DNA of 64,000 nt from an uncultured Clostridia bacterium (GCA_947625615.1 CANQPB010000007.1:16881-80880), one strand, 5' to 3'. Positions 43,579 to 52,713 are shown, counted from the stretch's first letter. Notes: generated from the letters alone by a model not told the origin. Made by a program: numbers and translations.

Positions 43579-44679
43579 ATGCCGGCCGTTTACATTCACA
43601 TTCCCTTTTGCCGCCGCCGCTGCAACTACTGCGATTTCTGCTCGTCGATCCATTCACCTGAAACCGCTGCCGCCTACGTCGACGCGCTCGTCCGCAACAT
43701 TCGCGCATATTCGCGCCTTTCCCTTGAAGCCGATACTGTTTACATCGGCGGGGGAACCCCCTCGCTGCTCACCCCTCGCGAAATGTCACGGATCCTTGAC
43801 GCCCTCCGCGAGAGCTTTTCCCTCTCCGACGGCGCCGAAATAACCGCCGAGGCCAATCCCGACACCGCCGATTACGACAAGCTCTCCGCATGGCATGACT
43901 GCGGCGTCAACCGCGTCTCCTTCGGCGTTCAAAGCTGTAAAGATTCGGAGCTTTACACGCTTGGCAGGCTTCACACCTTTACACAGGCGGCAGAGGCAGT
44001 GAGATCCGCCCGCCTCGCGGGAATCAAGAATATCTCCTGCGACCTTATGCTCGGCATTCCCGGGCAGACCCTTAAGACCGCAGAAGAATCGGTCAATGCC
44101 GTCTGCGACTTGGGGATAAAGCATCTTTCCGCGTATATGCTTAAGGTCGAGAGCGGCACCCCCTTTGACCGCCCCGAAATAATATCCTCCCTTCCCACCG
44201 ACGACGAGACCGCTGACATCTACCTGATGACGGTTGAAACCGCGGAAAATCGCGGTCTAATGCAGTATGAGATATCCAATTTCGCCGCCCCGGGATATCA
44301 GTCACGCCATAATTTAAAATATTGGCAGCTTGAGGAATACATCGGCTTCGGCCCGTCGGCGCATTCTCTTTTTGGCGGCCGCCGCTTTTTCGTCCCGCCC
44401 GATATCTCGGAATTCATCAATTCCGATCTTCAAAAGACCGAAACCGAGGACGCCTCGCCAGATTTTTTATTTGAGTACGTCATGCTCGGTCTTAGACTAT
44501 GTAAAGGCATTCAGCTTGACAGGCTTGGCCCCGCCCTGCCGAAAATTTTGCGGGCGGCAAAGCCGTTTGAGGCCGCGGGTCTTTTAAAAATCTCCGAAAA
44601 TAACCTCAGTCTCACCCGCGAGGGCTTTTTAGTTTCAAACGGGATCATCGGCGCGCTTACCGAAGTTTTAGAAAAATGA
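43579..44679 (+). CDS. hemW: radical SAM heme chaperone HemW
   Basis: 366 residues. 'AVYIHIPFCRRRCNYCDFCS' carries the CX3CX2C cluster motif, followed by 'VYIGGGTPSLL', 'EANPD' and 'RVSFGVQSCKDSELYTLGR'. It is the HemN-like family without the extra cysteine needed for true coproporphyrinogen oxidase, and members act as heme-insertion chaperones. No other heme gene is nearby, so its use in this presumed anaerobe is unclear. Confidence 0.9.
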   Translation: MPAVYIHIPFCRRRCNYCDFCSSIHSPETAAAYVDALVRNIRAYSRLSLEADTVYIGGGTPSLLTPREMSRILDALRESFSLSDGAEITAEANPDTADYDKLSAWHDCGVNRVSFGVQSCKDSELYTLGRLHTFTQAAEAVRSARLAGIKNISCDLMLGIPGQTLKTAEESVNAVCDLGIKHLSAYMLKVESGTPFDRPEIISSLPTDDETADIYLMTVETAENRGLMQYEISNFAAPGYQSRHNLKYWQLEEYIGFGPSAHSLFGGRRFFVPPDISEFINSDLQKTETEDASPDFLFEYVMLGLRLCKGIQLDRLGPALPKILRAAKPFEAAGLLKISENNLSLTREGFLVSNGIIGALTEVLEK

Positions 44680-44699
44680 AACAATTTTCGGAAAAGGTA

Positions 44700-44728
44700 T
44701 TGCGTTTTTTTCGGATTTATGCTACAAT
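44700..44728 (+). promoter_or_regulatory. promoter of the membrane-fusion lipoprotein gene
   Basis: TTGCGT and TACAAT with a 17-base spacer, beginning 20 bases after the hemW stop. Confidence 0.6.
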
Positions 44729-44768
44729 TTCACTGTATGGAATACACATTTTGTCTGGAGGTTATACC

Positions 44769-45812
44769 GTGAAAAAAATACTGTCCGTTCTGGCCGCTGC
44801 CGCAGTCCTCGGAACAATGCTCGTCTCCTGCGGCGAAGAGTCCGTCGAAGACAATGTTTACATACCCATAAGAACAGGAAACGTCATAAATTATGAGACC
44901 GCTCACGCCATTGTCGGCACCCTTAAGGAGGAGGTCACTCTGCAGGGCACCGTCACAATGCCCTACACCATGGATCTCAGCTTCACCCGCATCGGCGGCA
45001 CCCTCGCCTCCGTCGACGTCCGCCAGGATCAGGAGGTTGCCAAGGGCGACGTCATCGCCGTCCTTAAGTCCGACGATCTTGAGGAGCAGATAACCGTTCA
45101 GAAAATCAAGCTCGATTCCGCGCAGGCGCTCTACGAGACCTTGCAGTCTCAGCATGCCGACGCCAACGATATCGAATTCGCGAGGATCGATTACGAGATA
45201 GAAAAAGGGGAGTACGACGCCCTCGTCGAAAACCGCGAGTATCTCACGCTGCGCGCCCCCTTTGACGGCAAGATAACCAGCGTGCGCAACTATCGCGGCG
45301 GCTCGTATATCGACGTGAATACCCCTGTCTGCACCATTTCTGATTCCTCCCGCTACCGCCTCACCGTCCCCGACTATAACGGTCAGCTTTCAAACGTCTC
45401 CTTCGGCATGAAGGTCGACATCGTCCAGGGCGCGATTATTTCGACAACCGGCAAGGTAGTCGACATGATCACCTCGGAGACCCCGCGCGGCTGGGGCGAC
45501 TGGGTCATGGGCGGCGGCGACATGCCCTCCGAATATATTAGCTATATCATTCAGACCGATGAAGATGTCACCTTCTCCGAGCTCGGCGGCGTGGACGTCA
45601 CCTTTACCACGCTTCGCCGCGACGACGCCGTGATCGTCCCCACCTCCGCGATCTACGAGGCCACCGACGCCGGCAACGTCACCAGCAACTATGTAAACGT
45701 CCTGATGAACGGCATAAAGGTACAGACCCCCGTCACCGTCGGCGTCATCTCCGGCGAAAGGGCGGAGATCCTGAACGGTCTCGAGGGCAACGAAACGCTC
45801 ATTCTGAAATAA
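44769..45812 (+). CDS. HlyD/RND-type membrane fusion lipoprotein
   Basis: 347 residues from a GTG with TGGAGG upstream; the track extends it back into hemW. The N terminus is a lipoprotein signal, 'ILSVLAAAAVLGTMLVSCG', with the lipobox LVSC. A split biotinyl/lipoyl-like domain ('GGTLASVDVRQDQEVAKGDVIAVL' in part, then 'LRAPFDGKITSVRNYRGGSYID') encloses a coiled-coil helical pair (about 100-160), and a beta-barrel follows with 'AVIVPTSAIYE'. This is the adaptor of MacAB-like ABC or related exporters. No ABC transporter genes follow, which is unusual. Confidence 0.85.
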   Translation: MKKILSVLAAAAVLGTMLVSCGEESVEDNVYIPIRTGNVINYETAHAIVGTLKEEVTLQGTVTMPYTMDLSFTRIGGTLASVDVRQDQEVAKGDVIAVLKSDDLEEQITVQKIKLDSAQALYETLQSQHADANDIEFARIDYEIEKGEYDALVENREYLTLRAPFDGKITSVRNYRGGSYIDVNTPVCTISDSSRYRLTVPDYNGQLSNVSFGMKVDIVQGAIISTTGKVVDMITSETPRGWGDWVMGGGDMPSEYISYIIQTDEDVTFSELGGVDVTFTTLRRDDAVIVPTSAIYEATDAGNVTSNYVNVLMNGIKVQTPVTVGVISGERAEILNGLEGNETLILK

Positions 45813-45830
45813 TTTACGACCAAAAAATCC

Positions 45831-45864
45831 AGCCTTCCCGAATCACCCCGGGAAGGCTGTTTTG
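45831..45864 (+). terminator. terminator after the fusion lipoprotein gene
   Basis: A perfect 10-bp stem (AGCCTTCCCG/CGGGAAGGCT) is followed by GTTTTGTG. Confidence 0.85.
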
Positions 45865-45891
45865 TGTTGGCTGAAAAGCAGAGGGTTGTCA

Positions 45892-46290
45892 GATGAAAAA
45901 GTTTTCGCCGGCCTTTTTCAAAAGGACGCAGGGGTCGAGGGGCGTGCAGCCCATCGTCGCGCTCCGCAGAGCGCGAAATCCTCCGGGGCGTGCCGAAGCA
46001 GGCACGCCCCGGGATAATGCAAAGCGAAACGCAGGAGGGGGAGCCCGAAACAGTCCGGTGGACTGTTTCGGGCCGGGGGAACATGTTATATGTATTTAAA
46101 TATGTTTAGCCGAGCCCAATGGGCTCGGCAGCAGCTGCGCGTAGCCGGTTCGACAAGCGTCAAAGTCCGGGCGCAGCGTGGTTCCCCCTGCGAGGCGTCT
46201 TGGGCGCCTCGCAGCTCGGAAAGGGGCGCGGGGAAAACCCCGCAGGGGATTGTCCCCGATTTGCAGAGCGCAACGCGAAAGAATACTGCA
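45892..46290 (+). repeat. mosaic multi-hairpin repeat, copy 3
   Basis: About 400 bp. It has the same head (AAAAAGTTTTCGCCGGCC), variable hairpin (GGGGCGTGC/GCACGCCCC) and GTCCGGTGGAC hairpin. Here the CCGAGCCC/GGGCTCGG block is inserted inside the GGGGGAAC...TTCCCCC hairpin, not after it as in copy 2. Confidence 0.75.
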
Positions 46291-46319
46291 AAACCGTATT
46301 TTCGTATTGCTGACTTTCC

Positions 46320-46525
46320 CGATAGTCGTTATATAACCGTATGCTGTCAACATACGGCAACCGCTGCACCTAAAGTGCCGTGCCTAATTGCGACTTTGCA
46401 GCATACCTTTGGGAACACACCCCTCCCCTTGAGGGGAGGGGTCGCGCCGTTCGCCGCAAGGTGAACGGCCGGGTGACGGGGTGGAACCCCCTCTCCCTTT
46501 GCGAGGGAGAGGGGGCAGGGGGGTG
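46320..46525. repeat. string of four GC-rich hairpins
   Basis: Successive inverted repeats: CCGTATG/CATACGG, ACCCCTCCCC/GGGGAGGGGT, GCCGTTC/GTGAACGGC and CCCCCTCTCCCT/AGGGAGAGGGGG. Together with copy 3 of the mosaic repeat they fill the 760-bp gap between two converging genes. No coding signal is seen. Confidence 0.65.
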
Positions 46526-46530
46526 AGACA

Positions 46531-46562
46531 GACAAAAAAGAGACGCCCTATAAGTGGGCGTC
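46531..46562 (-). terminator. terminator of the lepA operon
   Basis: On the minus strand a perfect 7-bp stem (GACGCCC/GGGCGTC) with a 7-base loop is followed by TCTTTTTTG. Confidence 0.85.
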
Positions 46563-46574
46563 CCCTAAATAAAT

Positions 46575-47393
46575 TTACCCTATATTCAAGAACCTCAGGT
46601 AGTTCTTTTCCTTCATTTCGGTTATCGTCGAGGTTCGCCATTCGCCGTCGCCGAAGGTGTAGGAAATAGTCTTTCCGTCCACCCATCTGATGTCCGGGGT
46701 CACGCCTCTCACGTTGTGTATTGCCACGCGGGTGGTATATCCCACCTCGACGAGCGTGAAGTAGCGGTATTCGCGGTCGAGGTCGTTAGGCTCTACGACG
46801 ATCATCACCTTTCCGCGCGAGTTGTCCTGAACGTCAAGAATGTAGTAACGGTATTTCCCGTCAGGCGATACGCTCATGCTGTTGAGGTTCTCTATCTGCG
46901 CCATGTCGTACTGCTCGGTCACCTTTGCGGGGGCGTCGGCGTTTATCTTCGTCTCAACGGTCGAGCCGCCGAACAGCGTGCAGGCTATCCAGAAAACCAC
47001 AAGCCCGACTACGTACATCAGAATGTATATCGTGCCCATAATCACCTTTGTCGATTCTCCGGCAGAGCAGGCGAAGAACAGGATTATTCCCACCACGAGC
47101 GGCGGAACGAATATCACCGGTCGGGAGACGTTGAAGAGTATCAGTAAAAATACCGGCAGCAAAAGCAGCATGCCAACGATTCTCGTCGGAATCTGCTTGC
47201 GGGTGTAGATCATGAGTATAAGAAACAGAACGCTCAGGGCGATATATATGATATCGAACGCCCTTTCCGAGCGGAAGCGTATCTCATACAAAAACGTCCA
47301 CACCGAAAGGACAGTCACCATGCCTAAATAGGCGAGCGTCAGAAACGAAACCCCGAGCCTCAGCCATTTGTTTGACAGAATATTCTTGTTCAT
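46575..47393 (-). CDS. membrane protein of unknown function
   Basis: 272 residues. Five hydrophobic segments occupy about residues 12-140, followed by a soluble C-terminal part of about 130 residues containing 'SVSPDGKYRYYILDVQDNSRGK' and 'IRWVDGKTISYTFGD', which resembles beta-rich repeats seen in propeller-like or lipoprotein domains. I do not recognise the family. It starts 12 bases after lepA and shares its terminator, so it is probably the second gene of that operon. A link to translation or to membrane stress is possible but unsupported. Confidence 0.7.
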   Translation of the reverse strand: MNKNILSNKWLRLGVSFLTLAYLGMVTVLSVWTFLYEIRFRSERAFDIIYIALSVLFLILMIYTRKQIPTRIVGMLLLLPVFLLILFNVSRPVIFVPPLVVGIILFFACSAGESTKVIMGTIYILMYVVGLVVFWIACTLFGGSTVETKINADAPAKVTEQYDMAQIENLNSMSVSPDGKYRYYILDVQDNSRGKVMIVVEPNDLDREYRYFTLVEVGYTTRVAIHNVRGVTPDIRWVDGKTISYTFGDGEWRTSTITEMKEKNYLRFLNIG

Positions 47394-47405
47394 GTTTACC
47401 TCCCG

Positions 47406-49214
47406 TTATGTGTCAAGCTTAAGCACGCTCATGAAAGCCTCCTGCGGGACTTCAACCGTGCCGAGCTGGCGCATTCTCTTTTTGCCCTCTTTCTGCTTTT
47501 CGAGGAGCTTTTTCTTTCTCGTGACGTCGCCGCCGTAGCATTTTGCAAGCACGTCCTTGCGGTATGCCTTAACGGTCTCTCTTGCGATTATCTTTCCGCC
47601 AATCGCCGCCTGAATAGGCACCTCGAACAGCTGGCGGGGAATATTCTCCTTAAGCTTTTCGCAGAGCCGCCTTGCGCGGTTATATGCCCTGTCCGCGTGA
47701 ACTATAAAGCTCAGCGCGTCGACTATCTCGCCGTTCAGCAAAAGATCCAATTTTACGAGCTTCGAGGGCGCGTAGCCGAGCATCTCGTAGTCGTATGACG
47801 CGTAGCCGCGGGTGCGGGATTTAAGCGTGTCGAAAAAGTCGTAGATGACCTCGTTCAGCGGCAGCTCGTAGTGAATGTCCACCCGCTTGTCGTCGATATA
47901 TTTCATGTCCTTAAAGACGCCGCGCCGCTCCTGGCAGAGCTCCATTATATTTCCCACAAAATCTGAGGGGGAGAATATGTGGGCGTTTATAATCGGCTCC
48001 TCCGCCGACTGTATCTGCCCCGGATCGGGGTAGTTTGTCGGGTTGTCGATATATCTCACCTCGCCGCTCGTCATCGTGACCTTATAGATAACCGACGGCG
48101 CCGTTGTTATAAGATCGAGATTATATTCCCTTTCAAGCCGCTCCTGAATTATGTCCATGTGCAAAAGGCCTAAAAATCCGCATCTGAATCCGAAGCCGAG
48201 CGCCACCGAGGTCTCGGGGTCAAAGGTGAGGGAGGCGTCGTTTAGGCGCAGCTTTTCAAGGGCGTCCTTGAGGTCTCCGTATTTCGCACCGTCGGCGGGG
48301 TAAATTCCCGAAAACACCATCGGCTGAACATTTCTGTATCCCGGCAGCGCCTCGGTGCAGGGGGCGAATGCGTTTGTGACGGTGTCGCCAACCTTGGTGT
48401 CGGAGATGCTCTTTATCGAGGCGGTTATATATCCCACCTCGCCGGCGCGGAGTATTCCCGAGGGAATAAGCTCCGTCGCGCCCATATAGCCGATCTCGAC
48501 CGTCTGGAACTGCGCGCCCGTCGCCATAAGCTTAATGGTGTCGCCGGCCTTAAGGGTGCCCTCCTCAACGCGGACGTAGATTATAACTCCCTTATAGGAA
48601 TCGTAAACGCTGTCGAAGATGAGGCATTTCAGTGGCGCGTCGGGGCTTCCCTTCGGCGGGGGAACGTCGGTGATGACGCGCTCCAAAACCTCGCGGATAT
48701 TGATGCCCTGCTTTGCCGATATCCTCGGGGCGTCCTCCGCCGGCAGGCCGATGACGTTTTCAATCTCTTTGATAACCTCGTCGGGATTGGCGCTCGGAAG
48801 GTCTATCTTGTTTATAACGGGCAGAACCTCCAAGTCGTGCTCGATGGCAAGATAGGTGTTCGCAAGGGTCTGCGCCTCAATTCCCTGCGAGGCGTCCACC
48901 ACAAGTATGGCTCCCTCGCAGGCCGCGAGCGAGCGGGACACCTCGTAGTTGAAGTCAACATGCCCGGGGGTGTCTATAAGGTTGAAGACATATTCCTCTC
49001 CCGAATCGGCAAGATATTTCAGCCTTACCGCTCTCGCCTTTATGGTTATTCCGCGCTCCCGCTCTATGTCCATGTTGTCTAAAAGCTGCTCCTCCATGTC
49101 GCGCTTGGCGACGGTTTCGGTCAGCTCCAATATTCTGTCTGCAAGGGTGGATTTTCCGTGATCGATATGCGCAATAATGCAAAAGTTTCTGATGTGTCCC
49201 TGATCCTGATTCAT
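47406..49214 (-). CDS. lepA: elongation factor 4 (LepA)
   Basis: 602 residues, translational GTPase that acts on stalled or initiating ribosomes. G motifs '[16 protein letters not shown]', '[15 protein letters not shown]' and '[11 protein letters not shown]' are intact; the LepA-specific C-terminal domain ends '[18 protein letters not shown]'. The arrangement lacks EF-G domain IV, as expected. Promoter at 49280. Confidence 0.97.
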   Translation of the reverse strand: MNQDQGHIRNFCIIAHIDHGKSTLADRILELTETVAKRDMEEQLLDNMDIERERGITIKARAVRLKYLADSGEEYVFNLIDTPGHVDFNYEVSRSLAACEGAILVVDASQGIEAQTLANTYLAIEHDLEVLPVINKIDLPSANPDEVIKEIENVIGLPAEDAPRISAKQGINIREVLERVITDVPPPKGSPDAPLKCLIFDSVYDSYKGVIIYVRVEEGTLKAGDTIKLMATGAQFQTVEIGYMGATELIPSGILRAGEVGYITASIKSISDTKVGDTVTNAFAPCTEALPGYRNVQPMVFSGIYPADGAKYGDLKDALEKLRLNDASLTFDPETSVALGFGFRCGFLGLLHMDIIQERLEREYNLDLITTAPSVIYKVTMTSGEVRYIDNPTNYPDPGQIQSAEEPIINAHIFSPSDFVGNIMELCQERRGVFKDMKYIDDKRVDIHYELPLNEVIYDFFDTLKSRTRGYASYDYEMLGYAPSKLVKLDLLLNGEIVDALSFIVHADRAYNRARRLCEKLKENIPRQLFEVPIQAAIGGKIIARETVKAYRKDVLAKCYGGDVTRKKKLLEKQKEGKKRMRQLGTVEVPQEAFMSVLKLDT

Positions 49215-49279
49215 AATCAGACTCCCGATATAAATAGATAATATTTGAATGCGGTTAAATTTTTATGATTTGCAGAGAA

Positions 49280-49308
49280 ATTATACCACAATTATTCAAA
49301 AAAGTAAA
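49280..49308 (-). promoter_or_regulatory. promoter of lepA
   Basis: TTTACT and TATAAT with a 17-base spacer on the minus strand. The -35 box lies in CTTTACTTTTTT, the same context as two other promoters in the window. Confidence 0.7.
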
Positions 49309-49377
49309 GCCCGGCAGGGGATACAATAACAAAACTCTGAAAAAATAATGAAAATAAAATGAAATCGCCAAATAATG

Positions 49378-49406
49378 TTTGCATTTTCTGAAAATAGTGC
49401 TATAAT
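49378..49406 (+). promoter_or_regulatory. promoter of the RING/zinc-ribbon gene
   Basis: TTTGCA and TATAAT with a 17-base spacer, about 73 bases upstream of the start codon; TCCGGAGGT is the RBS. Confidence 0.6.
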
Positions 49407-49478
49407 CATATTAAAGCAACAGGCGCGGCCGAAAGATCCGGCTTTGCGCCCTGTCTGAATTTTTCCGGAGGTCATGCA

Positions 49479-50444
49479 ATGAATTACATCGGACAGTCCT
49501 GCACGTCGTGCAGAAAGGTTTTTAACGAGGGTGACGAAATCGTCGTCTGCCCGGAATGCGGCTCGCCCTATCACCGCGAATGCTATAAAAACGAAGGCCG
49601 CTGCATAAACACCGCGCTTCACGAAAGCGGCAGGGGGTGGCAGCCCGAGAACAGAAATACCCTTGATCCCGCCGCGGTCGGCCGGGTATGCCCAAATTGC
49701 GGCACCCATAACGACGCCTCGGCCTCCTTCTGCTCAGGCTGCGGGATTCCTTTGAGACAGCCCGGACAGGATCAGCCGGCGGAGCAGGCGCAGCCCAATC
49801 AGCCCGGCCCCGGAGCGTTTCCTCCCTTCGGAATGCCCCCGTTCGGCGGTCAGCAGCCCGGCGGTCAGAACGGCATGCCGCAGTTTGTAAACGTCCGCAC
49901 CGTCGCCGCGGATACCGACGTCGACGGCAACACCGTCGGCGAATATACCGAATATGTCGGCAGCAAATTCTATTACTATATCCCGAAATTCCTTAGATTT
50001 TCAAAGTCGGGCTCAAAGTTCAGCTTCAATTTTGCGGCGTTCTTTATTCCGCAGTTCTGGTTTGCCTACCGCAAAATGCCGCTTTACAGCATAATCTCGA
50101 TATTCGCCTCCATGCTTTTCAGCATGCCCTCGATAATCCTCTACGGCCAGGAGGCGGGCTATTTCTCCTTCGCCTGGACAAATTCTCAGGCGTTTCAGAC
50201 GGTTGACATGCTCTTTTATATTTTAAGCTACGTCTTCAGCCTTGCCTGCGGAATTTTTGGCAACTGGCTCTACTACAGAAAAGCCCGCCGCGATGTAACC
50301 CGCATAAAGTCCGAGGTTCCCGATGTCGCTGCCGCCGTGCAGCGCATGAAGCTTGAGGGCGGCGTCTCGATGCCCTATCTCTGGATGGCTCTCGGCATTT
50401 CGATGCTCGCGTCTTTGATAGCTTCGGTATTTCTCGTTCTTTAA
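49479..50444 (+). CDS. prokaryotic RING-finger / zinc-ribbon membrane protein (DUF2628-like)
   Basis: 321 residues. Order: a RING-like zinc finger (about 8-43, 'CTSCRKVF...CPECGSPYHRECY'), a zinc ribbon (about 70-90, 'VCPNCGTHNDASASFCSGCG'), a Pro/Gly/Gln-rich linker (about 95-135), then a cytoplasmic stretch and three or four membrane segments (about 185-320). The RING-like part matches the Prok-RING family and the membrane part the DUF2628 type. Function unknown; such proteins are common and variable in Clostridia. Single-gene unit before rpsF. Confidence 0.75.
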   Translation: MNYIGQSCTSCRKVFNEGDEIVVCPECGSPYHRECYKNEGRCINTALHESGRGWQPENRNTLDPAAVGRVCPNCGTHNDASASFCSGCGIPLRQPGQDQPAEQAQPNQPGPGAFPPFGMPPFGGQQPGGQNGMPQFVNVRTVAADTDVDGNTVGEYTEYVGSKFYYYIPKFLRFSKSGSKFSFNFAAFFIPQFWFAYRKMPLYSIISIFASMLFSMPSIILYGQEAGYFSFAWTNSQAFQTVDMLFYILSYVFSLACGIFGNWLYYRKARRDVTRIKSEVPDVAAAVQRMKLEGGVSMPYLWMALGISMLASLIASVFLVL

Positions 50445-50470
50445 AATTCCCGAAAATTTGTTTCAACCCC

Positions 50471-50499
50471 TTGACATTTTGCTCAGGGTTTGATATACT
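50471..50499 (+). promoter_or_regulatory. sigma-A promoter of rpsF-ssb-rpsR
   Basis: TTGACA and TATACT with a 17-base spacer. Confidence 0.82.
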
Positions 50500-50514
50500 T
50501 CTAATGTTATCCTT

Positions 50515-50533
50515 GTCCGTGACAAACGCGGAC
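50515..50533 (+). promoter_or_regulatory. small hairpin in the rpsF leader
   Basis: GTCCG and CGGAC pair around a CCGTGACAAACGCGG core in the 50-base leader. rpsF leaders often carry an S6:S18 autoregulatory structure; this is a candidate only. Confidence 0.35.
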
Positions 50534-50556
50534 GTAATCCAGAAGGAGGTGCAATT

Positions 50557-50850
50557 ATGGCAAAGACCAACGGAAACTACGAATCTATGGTAGTTCTCTC
50601 TGTTAAGGACGGCGAAGAGGCTGTTGAAGCCCTGGTAGCAAAGTTCAGGAGCCTGATTGAATCGAATGCCGAGCTGACCGGTGTTGACGAGTGGGGAAAA
50701 AGAAAACTTGCCTACGACATCAACTACGAGTCCGAGGGTTACTATGTAATCTTCACTTTCAGCTCCAAGCCCGATTTCCCGGCCGAGCTCACCCGCGTCC
50801 TTAACATCACCGACGGCGTTCTTCGCTCGATAGTTATTTCCAAGGACTGA
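50557..50850 (+). CDS. rpsF: 30S ribosomal protein S6
   Basis: 97 residues. 'NYESMVVLSVKDGEEAVEAL' start and 'WGKRKLAYDINYESEGYYVIFTF' (in part) are S6 signatures. It binds 16S rRNA with S18. AGAAGGAGG lies before the ATG. Classic rpsF-ssb-rpsR operon order. Confidence 0.97.
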   Translation: MAKTNGNYESMVVLSVKDGEEAVEALVAKFRSLIESNAELTGVDEWGKRKLAYDINYESEGYYVIFTFSSKPDFPAELTRVLNITDGVLRSIVISKD

Positions 50851-50886
50851 CAGGTTTTGTCGTTTGCGCAGGAAAGGGGAATTTAA

Positions 50887-51387
50887 ATGCTTAACAGAGT
50901 CATTTTAATGGGCAGGATCACACAGGATCTCGAGCTTAAGACCACACAGTCGGGCGTCAGCGTTCTTTCCTTCACCATTGCCGTCGACCGCAATTATGCG
51001 AGGCAGGGCGAGGAGCGCCAGACCGATTTTATCGACTGTGTCGCATGGCGTCAGCAGGCGGAGTTTATCAACAGATATTTCTCCAAGGGCAGAATGATAG
51101 CCGTCGAGGGCAGCTTGCAGAAGCGCTCGTATGACGGCCGCGACGGCAACAAGCGCTGGGTCACCGAGGTCGTGATCGACAGCGTGTCCTTTACCGGCGA
51201 GAGAGCTCAGCAGAGCGGAGACTATCAGCCCAGCTACCAAAGCCGCAGCGAACAGTCCGCCCCCCGCAACGATTTCCCGCGTGAGCGCGAACAGAACAAC
51301 TACCGCGAACCCGATAACAAGCCTATCTCGATAGGCGGGCTCGACGACTTCGAGGAAATACTCTCAGACGACGGCGTGCCGTTCTGA
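50887..51387 (+). CDS. ssb: single-stranded DNA-binding protein
   Basis: 166 residues. OB-fold from 'MLNRVILMGRITQDLELK' to about residue 105, a Gln/Ser/Arg-rich flexible linker, and the acidic partner-binding tail 'DDGVPF', a variant of the usual DDIPF. It protects ssDNA and recruits repair and replication proteins. Between rpsF and rpsR as usual. Confidence 0.97.
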   Translation: MLNRVILMGRITQDLELKTTQSGVSVLSFTIAVDRNYARQGEERQTDFIDCVAWRQQAEFINRYFSKGRMIAVEGSLQKRSYDGRDGNKRWVTEVVIDSVSFTGERAQQSGDYQPSYQSRSEQSAPRNDFPREREQNNYREPDNKPISIGGLDDFEEILSDDGVPF

Positions 51388-51411
51388 AATTTTTGAAAGG
51401 AGAATTTTACC

Positions 51412-51651
51412 ATGGAAAGATCCAATGACAGACCCGCGAGGAGATCTCGCAAGAAGGTCTGCATGTTCTGCGTAGACAGAGCAGAAACCATCGACTATAA
51501 AGACACCGCAAAGCTCCGCAAGTGCATGACCGAGCGCGCGAAGATTCTTCCCCGCCGCGTCACCGGCACCTGCGCCTATCATCAGCGCGAGCTCACCAAG
51601 GCTATCAAGAGAGCCCGCTACTGCGCGCTTCTGCCTTATTCGGCCGACTAA
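51412..51651 (+). CDS. rpsR: 30S ribosomal protein S18
   Basis: 79 residues. '[22 protein letters not shown]' (in part) and '[16 protein letters not shown]'-type end identify S18. Cysteines C17, C20 and the C-A-Y-H group give a zinc-binding (C+) form. Good RBS (GAAAGGAG). Last gene of the operon. Confidence 0.97.
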   Translation: MERSNDRPARRSRKKVCMFCVDRAETIDYKDTAKLRKCMTERAKILPRRVTGTCAYHQRELTKAIKRARYCALLPYSAD

Positions 51652-51683
51652 AAAGGCCGCCTTTTAGGCAATGTCATTAAGTC

Positions 51684-51728
51684 AAGCCTCAATCTGCGTT
51701 TCGTAGGTTGAGGCTTTATCGTTTTGAT
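51684..51728 (+). terminator. terminator of rpsF-ssb-rpsR
   Basis: A 9-bp stem (AAGCCTCAA/TTGAGGCTT) followed by TATCGTTTTGATTTT lies between two converging genes. A smaller AAAAGGC/CCTTTT hairpin precedes it at about 51653. Confidence 0.75.
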
Positions 51729-51741
51729 TTTATTTTTTAGC

Positions 51742-52686
51742 TCAGGAGTTTTCTTCCTGCTTTTTCAAACACAGCATTTGGCAGGCGGTGTAAACGCCGA
51801 GAATCGCAGATGTCAGCGGAATCTGCGCAAGCGAGCTCTCCGCCAGAAACTTCCCGGTCGCCTTATGAAACGAGTAAAAGTCGACGACCGATTTTAACGC
51901 GATGACGGCGCCCGTCGCCAGAATCATCAGAAAAATAATCAGCGGCTTTTTGCCGAGCCCTCTGCCTCCCCACGGAAAAACAATAAGGTATGCCGACAGC
52001 ATTACAAACGCGAAGATGTTGCTTTTAATCACAAAATCCGCGTCTCGCACCGCAAGGTCAAATATAAGCGGCAGCACGGGATATCTCAGCAAGAGGACGG
52101 CGATCACCTTATGAAAGCCGTATCTGAAAAACGACGGCTTATTTTTGTCATAGAGATTTTTTGTAAAGGGGCAGCCCCCGCGGTCGAATATTACGAACAG
52201 AAGAAGCAGCAGGGGAATGGAGAGCGGCGTCGAAAGCCAGTTTATGATGTATTCGGTATACTTTGTAAGCCCGACGGCCGGCATTATTTGCGAGACGGCC
52301 ATGCCCAAAAGCCTCGCCACCAGGCTTGAAACCGCCTGCAGGCAGATTATCAGAATAATGTTTATCGCGCAGGAGGCAAAGAGCCCCGGCCCGTTATTTT
52401 CGGCCGCTTCAAATGCCGTGTTTTTTGGGGGAGCAGCGGCGGCATGCAGCGGCTTCGGCGGCTCGGGCGGCGGGGCAGGGGAAGGGGAAACGTCCTTCAC
52501 GAGGCTGTCAAGGCTGACGCCGAAATAGTCGCTCAGGGCGACGAGGTTATCCAGTGTGGGGGTGCCGGTGCCCATCTCCCATTTTGAGATCGCCTGCCGC
52601 GACACTCCGATCGCCTCGGCGAGCTCCTCCTGCTTAAGCCCGCGGGCTGATCTCAGTTCATAAAGCCTTCCGGCAAGGTAGTTCAT
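51742..52686 (-). CDS. XRE-family regulator with C-terminal membrane domain
   Basis: 314 residues. HTH-XRE at about 8-62 ('LKQEELAEAIGVSRQAISKWEMGTGTPTLDNL', in part), a Pro-rich linker (about 67-90), then five or six membrane segments (about 100-305). Such proteins tether a DNA-binding domain to the membrane and are thought to respond to envelope signals. No target gene is evident; it is a single-gene unit. Confidence 0.85.
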   Translation of the reverse strand: MNYLAGRLYELRSARGLKQEELAEAIGVSRQAISKWEMGTGTPTLDNLVALSDYFGVSLDSLVKDVSPSPAPPPEPPKPLHAAAAPPKNTAFEAAENNGPGLFASCAINIILIICLQAVSSLVARLLGMAVSQIMPAVGLTKYTEYIINWLSTPLSIPLLLLLFVIFDRGGCPFTKNLYDKNKPSFFRYGFHKVIAVLLLRYPVLPLIFDLAVRDADFVIKSNIFAFVMLSAYLIVFPWGGRGLGKKPLIIFLMILATGAVIALKSVVDFYSFHKATGKFLAESSLAQIPLTSAILGVYTACQMLCLKKQEENS

Positions 52687-52713
52687 ATATATTAAGCACT
52701 CCTTTCAGTGCTG

